Below are positions 44,517 to 52,182 of a stretch of DNA of 64,000 nucleotides, in pieces. The first letter of the stretch is position 1. Each line of letters opens with the position of its first letter. The stretch lies in assembly GCA_003990705.1 (NCBI GenBank), contig AP018321.1:29476-93475 (forward strand). The letters run 5' to 3'. Position numbers and translations under genes: made by a program. Source of the DNA: Nostoc sp. HK-01. GTDB lineage: Bacteria; Cyanobacteriota; Cyanobacteriia; Cyanobacteriales; Nostocaceae. A model generated the notes under the pieces. That model made no database searches, was not told the DNA's origin, and worked only from the letters and a program-made list of their open reading frames with translations.

Positions 44517-44594
44517 GCTCCCGTGGCGAAATTGGTAAACGCTTCCGTTTGAGGGACGGAATTGTTACAGGTTCAACTCCTGTCGGGAGTACCA
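44517..44594 (+). tRNA. tRNA-Leu(GAG)
   Basis: Acceptor GCTCCCG/CGGGAGT, anticodon arm TCCGT-TTGAGGG-ACGGA, encoded CCA. Confidence 0.8.
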
Positions 44595-44598
44595 ACTT

Positions 44599-44670
44599 GG
44601 GTCGTTGGCAGAGCGGGTATGCAGCCGCCTTTTAAGCGGACTTATCCAGGTTCAACCCCTGGGCGACCCA
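44599..44670 (+). tRNA. tRNA-Lys(TTT)
   Basis: Acceptor GGGTCGT/GCGACCC, anticodon arm GCCGC-CTTTTAA-GCGGA; D-arm GGCAGAGCGGGTATGC is irregular. Confidence 0.75.
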
Positions 44671-44674
44671 CCTT

Positions 44675-44750
44675 GGGCTGTTAGCTCAGTTGGCAGAGCA
44701 ACTGCCTCTTAAGCAGAAGTGCGTAGGTTCAACCCCTACACAGCCCACCA
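44675..44750 (+). tRNA. tRNA-Lys(CTT)
   Basis: Acceptor GGGCTGT/ACAGCCC, anticodon arm ACTGC-CTCTTAA-GCAGA, encoded CCA. All stems intact, unlike the first CTT tRNA at 42485. Confidence 0.88.
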
Positions 44751-44756
44751 AATCAA

Positions 44757-44830
44757 ACCCCTGTGACGCAATTGGCAGACGTAGCTCGCTTAAACCGGGT
44801 TTGTTGCAGGTTCAAGTCCTGTCAGGGGTA
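44757..44830 (+). tRNA. tRNA-Leu(TAA)
   Basis: Acceptor ACCCCTG/CAGGGGT, stem GCTCG/CGGGT with loop CTTAAAC. Same D-arm type (TGACG-CAATTGG) as the TAG tRNA at 44438. Confidence 0.75.
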
Positions 44831-44832
44831 CT

Positions 44833-44910
44833 CGCGGAGATAGAGCTATGGTGCGCTCTGGGGTTTCATAAGCCTTCACGTACCGGGTTCAAATCCCGGC
44901 TCCGCTACCA
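44833..44910 (+). tRNA. tRNA-Met(CAT), second
   Basis: Acceptor CGCGGAG/CTCCGCT with the first pair C-T unpaired; loop TTCATAA on a weak GGGGT/GCCTT stem; encoded CCA. The unpaired 1-72 position is initiator-like. Confidence 0.65.
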
Positions 44911-44913
44911 AAT

Positions 44914-44987
44914 GCTGGTGTAGCTCAATCTGGCAGAGCAACTGACTTGTAATCAGTAGGTTGCTCTTTCAATTCCTGTCACCAGCT
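44914..44987 (+). tRNA. tRNA-Thr(TGT), broken T-stem
   Basis: Acceptor GCTGGTG/CACCAGC and anticodon arm ACTGA-CTTGTAA-TCAGT are perfect. The T-stem is GCTCT against CCTGT, as in tRNA-Pro. Confidence 0.75.
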
Positions 44988-44995
44988 TGACTAAT

Positions 44996-45066
44996 GCGAT
45001 CGTGGTGTAAAGGCAGCATCAGAGTCTTCCAAACTCACGGTACGAGTTCGAGTCTCGTCGATCGCT
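44996..45066 (+). tRNA. tRNA-Gly(TCC)
   Basis: Acceptor GCGATCG/CGATCGC (itself a HIP1 octamer), loop CTTCCAA, T-arm ACGAG/CTCGT. Confidence 0.8.
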
Positions 45067-45076
45067 CTTTTCTTTT

Positions 45077-45151
45077 AGCCCTGTAGCTCAATGGTGGAGC
45101 AACTGTCCTACAAACAGAGGGTTACAGGTTCAAATCCTGTCAGGGCTACCA
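45077..45151 (+). tRNA. tRNA-Val(TAC)
   Basis: Acceptor AGCCCTG/CAGGGCT, anticodon arm ACTGT-CCTACAA-ACAGA, encoded CCA. Confidence 0.85.
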
Positions 45152-45157
45152 ATTTAT

Positions 45158-45230
45158 GGGAGTGTCGCTTAATGGATAAGGCATCGATCTTCTAAATCGA
45201 CCGATGTAGGTTCAAGTCTTACCACTCCTG
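45158..45230 (+). tRNA. tRNA-Arg(TCT)
   Basis: Acceptor GGGAGTG/CACTCCT, anticodon arm TCGAT-CTTCTAA-ATCGA. Confidence 0.85.
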
Positions 45231-45236
45231 CTGTAT

Positions 45237-45310
45237 GGGGTCATAGCTCAACTGGCTAGAGCGTCCGCCTTGCAAGCGGAAGGTTAGGGGTTCAAATCCC
45301 CTTGATTCCA
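45237..45310 (+). tRNA. tRNA-Ala(TGC)
   Basis: Acceptor GGGGTCA/TGATTCC, anticodon arm TCCGC-CTTGCAA-GCGGA, T-arm AGGGG/CCCCT. Confidence 0.85.
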
Positions 45311-45314
45311 CTGT

Positions 45315-45390
45315 GGTGTCTGAAGCCAAAGCGGTCGCGGCGCTGGTTTGTGGAACCAGTCATTAGGGAGTTCAAGCCTCCTCAGACACC
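45315..45390 (+). tRNA. tRNA-His(GTG)
   Basis: Acceptor GTGTCTG/CAGACAC plus the extra 5' G and matching 3' C that identify histidine tRNAs; loop TTGTGGA. Confidence 0.85.
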
Positions 45391-45397
45391 CCTTAAA

Positions 45398-45481
45398 GGA
45401 AGATGCCGCTCTCCGGGTCGGCAACTGGTCTTGAAAACCAGGGTACAGGTAACTGTAGGGGTTCGATTCCTCCATCTTCCG
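45398..45481 (+). tRNA. tRNA-Ser(TGA)
   Basis: Acceptor GGAAGAT/ATCTTCC, loop CTTGAAA, long variable arm GTACAGGTAACTGT. This is the only uninterrupted serine tRNA in the array. Confidence 0.85.
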
Positions 45482-45484
45482 CCT

Positions 45485-45558
45485 TCCACCTGAAGCCGAA
45501 AAGTGAGGCACTGTGCTGATAACACAGTTAGAGGAGGGGCAGTACCTCCCTGGTGGAC
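45485..45558 (+). tRNA. tRNA-Ile(GAT) with abnormal T-loop
   Basis: Acceptor TCCACCT/TGGTGGA with one mismatch, anticodon arm CTGTG-CTGATAA-CACAG. The T-stem GGAGG/CCTCC closes a loop GGCAGTA instead of TTCRANY, so the T54-A58 and G18-T55 contacts are lost. Last member of the array. Confidence 0.65.
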
Positions 45559-45580
45559 TTATTGAGAACGGTAGCAAAGT

Positions 45581-45773
45581 TTAGTTACCCTGTCCAATCC
45601 ACTCACGCCCTGCTTTCTCCGCAGCTTCGGGCGTATAGTAAAGTTTGCGCGTAACCATTCACTGCACCACCAGAACTAATCAACCGGAACTGCCAGCAAT
45701 CAGCCTCTGTGTAAAATACCAATAGAGTAACGTTATGAATGCCAACAACTAAGTAAATCTTGGTGGTAGTCAT
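45581..45773 (-). pseudogene. small gene with a one-base frameshift, antisense to the array end
   Basis: From ATG 45773 the minus strand reads MTTTKIYLVVGIHNVTLLVF and YTEADCWQFRLISSGGAVNG; about one base later the adjoining frame continues YYTPEAAEKAGREWIGQGN to a stop at 45581. Both halves look like genuine protein. The rest of 45559-45872 shows nothing else. Confidence 0.4.
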
Positions 45774-45872
45774 TAGTGGTAGCTCAAACTCTACCCTTGT
45801 TTTATCAAACTCTCCTTAAAGGAGAAGTAATCGGTGAATAGGCGATCGCATAGGGTAAGCTATATATAAGTT

Positions 45873-46286
45873 ATGCTGCAAATTAAGAATAAAATCATCA
45901 TCCCCGATAGCGAACTCGAAATTAGCGCGATTCGTTCTCAAGGAGCCGGGGGTCAAAACGTCAACAAAGTTGCTACAGCCATTCACTTACGCTTTGACAT
46001 TGAAGCTTCATCACTACCCGCTTTCTATAAACAGCAACTTCTCAAGCTCAACGACCGACGCATCACCCAGGATGGGGTTGTTGTCATCAAAGCTCAAGAA
46101 CACCGTAGCCAAGAACAAAATCGCGAAGAAGCTTTGCAACGACTCAAACAACTCATACTTAGCGCAGTCGTACTGCCCCAAATCCGCAAACCCACCAAAC
46201 CAACTCGCAGTTCTCAAAAAAAACGTCTTGACAGTAAAACTAAGCGTAGTCAAATTAAGTCAATGAGAAGGCAGGTAATTGATTAA
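45873..46286 (+). CDS. arfB: ArfB-type peptidyl-tRNA hydrolase (ribosome rescue factor)
   Basis: 137 residues. SQGAGGQNVNKVATAIHLRF contains the GGQ that hydrolyses peptidyl-tRNA in the ribosome, and the C-terminal tail is highly basic (KPTKPTRSSQKKRLDSKTKR...), as needed to enter the empty mRNA channel of a stalled ribosome. The codon-recognition domains of true release factors are absent. It lies 315 bp after the tRNA array on the same strand. Confidence 0.9.
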   Translation: MLQIKNKIIIPDSELEISAIRSQGAGGQNVNKVATAIHLRFDIEASSLPAFYKQQLLKLNDRRITQDGVVVIKAQEHRSQEQNREEALQRLKQLILSAVVLPQIRKPTKPTRSSQKKRLDSKTKRSQIKSMRRQVID

Positions 46287-46372
46287 AATCTGATGCTGCC
46301 AGAGAAAAGTGCTGAGGGCGATCGCTCCTTTTTCCTCTACGAAATTGCAGACATCCAGCGATCGCAGCGCAG

Positions 46373-46732
46373 CTACATAACTGCTGTAGATAATAACCCC
46401 GACATATTCAACACTCGTTCTGACCAAGTAGCCGCAGCCGCAGCCAAGGATGCAGTTTCGGTCGGACTATCGTAAATATTTACCCAATTTTGCTGCCAAT
46501 CTTCTAGCAATTTTTGGAGTTGGGTTAATTCAGTATTATTGCTCTGGCTTTCTTGTTGTAACAAATTTACGTATAGTAGGTTTTCCAAAAGCAACACTGG
46601 CACTAATTCACGGCTGGCATTCTTTTGACACCAGGATTTAAGACGTGCCAAAGAAGCTGCCAGTTCTCCCAACTGCTGTGGATGGGGTTGACCTAAAAAA
46701 CTTGCTTCAATTGCGCTCCAGTTCGGTATCAT
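46373..46732 (-). CDS. partner protein of DUF5674 gene, pair 2
   Basis: 119 residues, homologous to 36463-36849 (LAASLARLKSWC, and the ending ATWSERVLNMSGLLSTAV), though the middle has diverged. Overlaps the DUF5674 stop by 4 bp as in pair 1. Confidence 0.6.
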   Translation of the reverse strand: MIPNWSAIEASFLGQPHPQQLGELAASLARLKSWCQKNASRELVPVLLLENLLYVNLLQQESQSNNTELTQLQKLLEDWQQNWVNIYDSPTETASLAAAAATWSERVLNMSGLLSTAVM

Positions 46733-47064
46733 AATCCTCCTAGTAATTGCAGGGTAATCTGAGTAACTCGCTCTCTAATATCGGGGGATTCAATGATCAT
46801 AGTACGATTGTTTTGGCTGGGGCGAATGTTAATAATCGATTCAAACACCATTTCTTGGGTGTAAGGACACCAATCTGCACCCCAAAGATTTTTTTGTTTA
46901 CTACCATCTTTCAACAATTCTTGCTCACATTCATAGTGACGCTCCGCACCACCAGCCAAAATTTCACGCTCGATATCCACTACTATTTTGATAAATACTC
47001 CCCAGGTTTTGAGCATTTCGTCAATCTGCTGTTTCGTAGCACGTTCACGTATCACTTGAATCAA
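46729..47064 (-). CDS. DUF5674 family protein, pair 2
   Basis: 111 residues, the same length as pair 1 and about half identical: IKIVVDIEREILAGGAERHY, CEQELLKDGSKQKNLWGADW and INIRPSQNNRTMII. The conserved positions are mostly polar and glycine, as in an enzyme or binding site. It follows two other genes on the same strand (47096, 47482) and may belong to their transcript. Confidence 0.75.
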   Translation of the reverse strand: MIQVIRERATKQQIDEMLKTWGVFIKIVVDIEREILAGGAERHYECEQELLKDGSKQKNLWGADWCPYTQEMVFESIINIRPSQNNRTMIIESPDIRERVTQITLQLLGGL

Positions 47065-47095
47065 TGTACTAGCACCCTATCATTGATTTTAAGTA

Positions 47096-47485
47096 TTATT
47101 CATTACCTATAACCCAAGGTTGATTTTGTTGAATCAACTGGTTAATTACTTCTGGTTTTATCGGACTGTAATAGCAGTAGATGACAGCACTATGCACTGG
47201 TGCAGTTTCGCATGACTGCATATTGCCATTACCAACTAAAACCATTTTTTGAGGTACAAATACCTCATAGCTAACCAACTTCCATTCATGTTCAGGATTG
47301 TTTTTGTAACCAGCAGTCCACACAATAGTCTCAATCTCAGCGATCGCATCATCGACTCCACCACAAATTTCCATTCCACCCGTAAGTTCATATCCTGGTG
47401 CATTGAAACTAGGAAAAGTCTGGATGGATGTTAAAAGCGTGTCGCCTCTCAACTCGTTGAATTGTTCTAATTCCTGTAAATTCAT
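47096..47485 (-). CDS. hypothetical protein, coupled to the secreted protein upstream
   Basis: 129 residues from ATG 47485 (MNLQELEQFNELRGD...), which overlaps the preceding stop as ATGA. Soluble, acidic, with GGMEICGGVDDAIAEIETIVWTAGYKNNPEHEWKL and a hydrophobic tail. No family recognised. Size, acidity and coupling to an exported protein would suit an immunity protein, but this is only a suggestion. Confidence 0.5.
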   Translation of the reverse strand: MNLQELEQFNELRGDTLLTSIQTFPSFNAPGYELTGGMEICGGVDDAIAEIETIVWTAGYKNNPEHEWKLVSYEVFVPQKMVLVGNGNMQSCETAPVHSAVIYCYYSPIKPEVINQLIQQNQPWVIGNE

Positions 47486-47949
47486 CTGTTGTCTCCAAAA
47501 CTTGTTTGTTCTCCAGGAAAAATACACCAGTATCCACCACCAACGGCTGGGTGTTGTCTTTTTAGTGTTTTACCTATCTTTTTGGCAATCTTATAACAGT
47601 CAGTAACAGTATTAGCCCAGTGAGCATCTCCTAGTTTTGCTGCCTCAATCCCAGAAATAGCTCTACTCTGCAAAGGTTTGGCTGTACCAACTAATCTCTC
47701 TTCATTGTTGATTTGTCCATTTGCGTCTGCTGCATAATGCTTCCCATCCCTAGAACGCCAGATATAGTAAGCCGTGCCACCTACAATAGCAACTCCAACC
47801 AGTACACATCCTACCCCAGCCGTGCCTGCACAAAAAGCGGCGGGTGCAAGTACCGCAGGATTCGCGTTAACTGGGTGATTTGGTAAAGCAGTTCCACACA
47901 GAACAAAACTTGTTGTTATGGCAATAATTTTTGACTTGAATTTAAGCAT
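47482..47949 (-). CDS. exported protein with glycine-rich membrane segment
   Basis: 155 residues: signal peptide (IIAITTSFVLCGTALPNHPVNA), then AAFCAGTAGVGCVLVGVAIVGGTAYYIW, a hydrophobic glycine-rich helix seen in small secreted cyanobacterial proteins, then a polar C-terminal domain of about 85 residues with C-x-W-C spacing (DCYKIAKKIG..., GGGYWCIFPGE). First of a minus-strand row of up to four genes. Confidence 0.5.
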   Translation of the reverse strand: MLKFKSKIIAITTSFVLCGTALPNHPVNANPAVLAPAAFCAGTAGVGCVLVGVAIVGGTAYYIWRSRDGKHYAADANGQINNEERLVGTAKPLQSRAISGIEAAKLGDAHWANTVTDCYKIAKKIGKTLKRQHPAVGGGYWCIFPGEQTSFGDNR

Positions 47950-48124
47950 ATTTTAATGGCTGTGGTTCGCCAACTGAAGCAGCTTGTTATGTACTTCTGC
48001 ATCCTATCAAACGTGGGCGTATTTGTGACATATTTGGGTCATATTTGGGATAATTATTTTGTTCATCCTTTTTTGTGCCAACTCTGGGGCAAATCTGGAA
48101 CAATAGAATCGCTTAGGTAGCAAT

Positions 48125-48451
48125 ATGAATGCAGTAGAATCAAACCCCAGAAAGGATGAAATGCCCAGAAAGGATGAAAGGTTAGCGATTCCGGCGCTTG
48201 GTGAGTATTACAATGATTTACTCACTGTCGATTCATGGGTAAATGGTCGAACTAAGGTTGCCCAGGCGCAATCTCTTTTATGTGCCAAACTTCAGGAGCG
48301 AGACAAGTTAATTAGAGAAAGGGTGGAATATTTAGCGAAAAAGCGGGGTATTACCTTTGATGAAATGTGGTCAGAAATCCTTAACGGCACTGCTCAAAAA
48401 ATAGTCCCCGGTGAAGGTGAAGGGCTAGAGTATAAGTCGAGTGAAGATTAA
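48125..48451 (+). CDS. hypothetical plasmid protein
   Basis: 108 residues. The start region repeats RKDEMP-RKDER. The core LLCAKLQERDKLIRERVEYLAKKRGITFDEMWSEIL is helical and resembles short DNA-binding or antitoxin-like proteins. No named family. Confidence 0.5.
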   Translation: MNAVESNPRKDEMPRKDERLAIPALGEYYNDLLTVDSWVNGRTKVAQAQSLLCAKLQERDKLIRERVEYLAKKRGITFDEMWSEILNGTAQKIVPGEGEGLEYKSSED

Positions 48452-48660
48452 ATGTATTTGTGGATACAAGCGTTTATATATCTATTAAAAATGTCCTCTT
48501 GCGAAAATGACGATCGCAGTCTTAGAGACATCAATTACACTCATTAAGCTATCTGGCGGATTCCGCCAGATGGAACAAAAGTGATTTGATTAGGGGAAGA
48601 TTAGGAAAGCGATCGCAGGGTATCAAGGCTAATGTGATAGGTGCGATCGCACCCCTTTGT

Positions 48661-49029
48661 TCACTTCAACCCAGACTGTTCTTTACTCTTAAGCTTCTCA
48701 TTTTCAAAAACAGCAGTGATTTTAGAGCCATCGGCATTTTCCCAGAGAAAGGTTGCTATAGTTGCAGAACGGTTAACCTCAATACCTCGATACAAGATTG
48801 ACCGCACTTCTGTTAAAGACATTCCCGGTTTTAACTGTTCGTATTCTGCACGTCCGAAGCGAGATAGTTCAGTTCGGGTAGATTGTTCATGCTGCTTAGA
48901 ATAAAAAGCAGTTTGAACAAAACCATACGCCAGACCTGAGCCAAGCATAACCCCTACTGAAAGAGCAGCATTCATTAGTGAACGGACGAGAGTATTATTA
49001 GATGGTGTAGGGTTGGTTTGATTAACCAT
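48661..49029 (-). CDS. membrane-anchored BamE/SmpA-like protein
   Basis: 122 residues: one N-terminal membrane helix (LMNAALSVGVMLGSGLAYGFV), then YEQLKPGMSLTEVRSILYRGIEVNRSATIATFLWENADGS, the (L-x-x-GMS-xxEV-xxxLG) pattern of BamE-like domains. BamE belongs to outer-membrane assembly in other bacteria; here the function is unassigned. Confidence 0.5.
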   Translation of the reverse strand: MVNQTNPTPSNNTLVRSLMNAALSVGVMLGSGLAYGFVQTAFYSKQHEQSTRTELSRFGRAEYEQLKPGMSLTEVRSILYRGIEVNRSATIATFLWENADGSKITAVFENEKLKSKEQSGLK

Positions 49030-49802
49030 TGAATTAGCCTCTTGAATAAAGATTTTTTGATGCTGGCTTGGTGGCCTTAGCTACCAAACCAGTGTTAGTA
49101 ATAGGTGTGATTAGTACCTACTTTGTTTAATGTGGGGTTTTGGTGGTCGCAAAAACTGGGCAACTTCTACCAAGTAATGTCACCACTCACCACACTTAGT
49201 AACTCTGTCAACTGACAGCCGTAGCTGTTATTCCCAAAGTTCAAAGTTAGAGTTCCCGTTCAATAAAATGTCCGGTGTCTAACACATCTGACCTAAGTTG
49301 CCCACCTCTGATAATGTGGGTGTTAATGAGTATCACCACCTCCTGTTCTGTAGTAACTGTGTCAAGTTGACTAAACTGTTATTCCCAGGTCATGCAAAAC
49401 TGAGATGTAAGACAGTTACCCAGAGACTATCCAAAAAAATTAACAACCCAAATATCCGCAGCATGAGCGATGCAGTATAGAATTTGGCCACTTGGCGGAG
49501 TTGCCGCGCCATAGAACGAATATAAGTAGCTCAAATACTGTTCCTGATTCTTCGATATCTAAATACCCATACGAACAAAAGCGATCGCACCCTCAGCTTT
49601 ATTAGTAGAGATAGTAAAGATTTCGTCTCTAACACCAAGGTAAGGGATAGGTTTTTAATTTATGGTTGGGCGATTCCGTGATATTTTGGCGCTATTGGAG
49701 CAACAGTAATCATGCCTGCGGCCGCAAGCAAGCTAGGCACCCTATCAAATTACCCATCTAATTAAAAAACTGATAGTATTGCAACTAAATAGTAGAAGTT
49801 AA
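49030..49802. other. long intergenic region before partition locus 3
   Basis: No intact gene. It has an imperfect direct repeat of about 37 bp (TAGTAACTCTGTCAA...CTGTTATTCCCA at 49199 and TAGTAACTGTGTCAA...CTGTTATTCCCA at 49350). Near 49560-49650 a minus-strand frame PYLGVRDEIFTISTNKAEGA looks like a gene remnant. May include part of a replication or partition site. Confidence 0.4.
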
Positions 49803-49823
49803 TTGCGCCGGATACAAGCGCAA
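49803..49823. promoter_or_regulatory. inverted repeat upstream of parA locus 3
   Basis: TTGCGC-N9-GCGCAA, 28 bp before the parA start codon; position and symmetry fit an operator for autoregulation. Confidence 0.5.
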
Positions 49824-49850
49824 TAGCAAATTGAGCATACTGAAAAAATT

Positions 49851-50492
49851 ATGATTATTGGGCTAACAAACCAGAAGGGGGGCGCTGGTAAAACTACTGT
49901 ATCTGGTCATCTGGCATATTGGTTAAGCCAGCAGGGAACAGTGATGATTGTAGATGCAGATGCACAACAAAGCAGCACCAACTGGATGAAAGATCTGCAA
50001 CTGCCCTGTAAAACAATGATTGACCCGGATGATTTATTTGATGAACTGCCGACTTTAGCAGAACAATATGATGCTGTAGTTGTAGACGGGCCAGGTAGCC
50101 TTAGTGAGACAACCAAGGCAATCTTATCTAGATGTGACCTGGCTTTAGTACCCTGTAAACCAGCCGGTCTAGATATGCACAGCACATCAAAAATGGTGAG
50201 GATTTTACGTCAGGCTAGAGAACTACGCTCTGGTATGCCCCATGTTGGTTTGTTTTTAAATCAGGCTAAAAAAGGAACTGTGTTACTCAAAGATGCTCAA
50301 AGAGCTTTATCAGAGAAAAATACGGGGTTTCCTCTACTAAAAACAATGGTGTATGACCTCCAGGTAATTGCTGATGCACCAGGGCAAGGAACAACTGTTT
50401 GGGGACTACCAGGAGCAACTGCCAAACGTGCCGCCAAAGATTTTGAGGCACTTTTTACCGAAGCTTTGGGGGTAGTCAATGGCAAGAGATAG
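49851..50492 (+). CDS. parA: ParA family partition ATPase, locus 3
   Basis: 213 residues, short ParA: Walker A NQKGGAGKTTVSGHLA at 7-22, VMIVDADAQQSST, and AVVVDGPGSLSE. The classic (K)GGAGKT form with the signature first lysine. It overlaps the parB start by 14 bp, so the genes are translationally linked. Confidence 0.92.
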   Translation: MIIGLTNQKGGAGKTTVSGHLAYWLSQQGTVMIVDADAQQSSTNWMKDLQLPCKTMIDPDDLFDELPTLAEQYDAVVVDGPGSLSETTKAILSRCDLALVPCKPAGLDMHSTSKMVRILRQARELRSGMPHVGLFLNQAKKGTVLLKDAQRALSEKNTGFPLLKTMVYDLQVIADAPGQGTTVWGLPGATAKRAAKDFEALFTEALGVVNGKR

Positions 50493-51393
50493 AAGAATGG
50501 TAGAAGATTTTATCTTTAGGGATGATATCAACCAGACTAAGGCAACTATGCCCCTAAGTTTGATTGTGCTGCCCAAAGAAGAACTGCGGTATTACATCGA
50601 CCCAGAAGAAGTAGACAAAATTGTTGCTTCTGCCAGAAAAAACGGCATTCTCGAACCACTCCTAGTCCGTCCTATCCCTGGCAGTGACAAACACGAAGTA
50701 GTAGCAGGGGCAAAACGCTACAGAGCTTCCCAGATTCTGGAACTAGCAGAAGTCCCTGTAGTTATCCGTTCTCTTAGTGATGAAGATGCTCTAGAAATTG
50801 CCCTGATTGAAAACTTTGCCCGTTCAGCACTCACTGACCTTGAAGAAACCGATGGAGTTGTGCGACTTTTGGCTGTTAAGTTGAAGATTGTACCTCCAGA
50901 AGTACCACCACTATTACATCACATTCAAAATCAAGAACGTGGTAGAACTGCTGCCAATAACGTTATTGGCAATGATGTAATTGCTATAGTGCAAGAAGTT
51001 CTAACCTCCCTCGGCAACATTAAGCTAGATTCATTTATCAGCAATCGTCTGCCATTGCTGAATTTACCCAGTGACATTTTAGAGGTATTACGTCAGGGGA
51101 AACTAGAGACAAGTAAAGCCAAAGTGATCGCACGAGTTCAAGATGAGTCAATAAGAAAAGAACTCTTAGATGATGCGAGCGCCTATAATCTCTCATTAAG
51201 CGAAATTAAGCGCAAAATTAAAGAAATTGAGCAGCAGTCTCAACCAGAGACTCCATCATTAAAAAACCAAGCTGATGAAACATTTCGGCGTTTAAAAAAA
51301 TCCAACGTTTGGGATGATCCTAAGAAAAAAGCAAAGGTAGAAAAACTGTTGGCTCAATTAAAGGCACTGGTAGAAGATGACAACCCAAAGTGA
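50479..51393 (+). CDS. parB: ParB/Spo0J family protein, locus 3
   Basis: 304 residues. N-terminal domain with LLVRPIPGSDKHEVVAGAKR, ALIENFARSALTDLEETDGV, a helix-turn-helix-like LAVKLKIVPPEVPPLLHHIQ, then a linker QERGRTAANNVIGNDV and the LPLLNLPSDILEVLRQGKLETSKAKV region shared with the locus 2 ParB. The linker NNVI is encoded by a 20-bp perfect palindrome placed just where locus 2 has its three. Shorter than the other ParB because it lacks the 27-residue repeats. Confidence 0.92.
   Translation: MARDRRMVEDFIFRDDINQTKATMPLSLIVLPKEELRYYIDPEEVDKIVASARKNGILEPLLVRPIPGSDKHEVVAGAKRYRASQILELAEVPVVIRSLSDEDALEIALIENFARSALTDLEETDGVVRLLAVKLKIVPPEVPPLLHHIQNQERGRTAANNVIGNDVIAIVQEVLTSLGNIKLDSFISNRLPLLNLPSDILEVLRQGKLETSKAKVIARVQDESIRKELLDDASAYNLSLSEIKRKIKEIEQQSQPETPSLKNQADETFRRLKKSNVWDDPKKKAKVEKLLAQLKALVEDDNPK
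50952..50971. promoter_or_regulatory. 20-bp palindrome inside parB locus 3 (candidate parS)
   Basis: TGCCAATAACGTTATTGGCA is a perfect palindrome with the same T-ends and AACGTT core, in the same codon phase (AAC-GTT, Asn-Val), as the palindromes in the locus 2 parB. Confidence 0.55.
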
Positions 51394-51415
51394 ACCAATG
51401 TAGTAATTATCTAAA

Positions 51416-51646
51416 CTATTCAATTTGCTGTCTGAGGGATGGAGACATAATCATTAGCCCTCTGACAACTTCTTCAGGGGTAGCTGTGCCATCAATTACT
51501 TTTGGCATAATTACCATCAATTCTAAAGCCAAGTGTGTGGGAATTCCCCTTGCTTCTAATCGCTTCAATTCCAAAACATCAATGCCTGCTGCTAGTCCAT
51601 CCAAATATTCCTCTACACTCACCCCTAAGTTTTCGATGTCCGACAT
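51416..51646 (-). CDS. small hypothetical protein convergent with parB
   Basis: 76 residues (MSDIENLGVSVEEYLDGLAA...), acidic, helical, ending LMIMSPSLRQQIE. The frame looks better than the overlapping forward frame: acidic/hydrophobic heptads and a sensible start. No known family. Confidence 0.5.
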   Translation of the reverse strand: MSDIENLGVSVEEYLDGLAAGIDVLELKRLEARGIPTHLALELMVIMPKVIDGTATPEEVVRGLMIMSPSLRQQIE

Positions 51647-52182
51647 AAGTAGAATTTTTAAGTTTTTGTTTGACTTTTATATTCAAGCATCTATTACGTG
51701 TCTATCTCATAGTGCAGAGCATATTCTCTGTGCTATCTGGGGCGATCGCACTGGTAGTTGTGTGGCTACGATCACATCTTACAACAGATGATGAAAATGC
51801 TTGAATCAAGCCCAAAGTAAGCAATTATTTACTGGATTTTCTTACTTTTGTAGCCACAACCAAGCGATATCAATGCTTTTGAGAGCCAATGTTGCTCACC
51901 TTTCTTGCGAGGTCGTGCGAGAGCAGGCTCTTGGAGAAAGTTGCGATCGCCTCTGCGTCGCAATCAAGGTGCGACACATTGGCTGCTGAAAACGTGTCCA
52001 GAAGCAAATCTTGTTTGGTACACTTCTATCTTTCTTAACTATTACTTACTAACTCTAAAGCACATTCAAAGATGATATGCATCATTGCAAGCAATTGGAA
52101 GTGAGATTTACAGGGATTAGTATGTAAATGTCTTGACACGACCGCATAATAGATTAAAAGCGTGCCTGTTAAGAAAATAACA

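Noticed and set aside
51390..51791. 133-codon forward frame after parB of locus 3.
   Set aside because: The opposite-strand 76-residue frame has better composition; the forward frame is Ser/Ile-rich without domain features.
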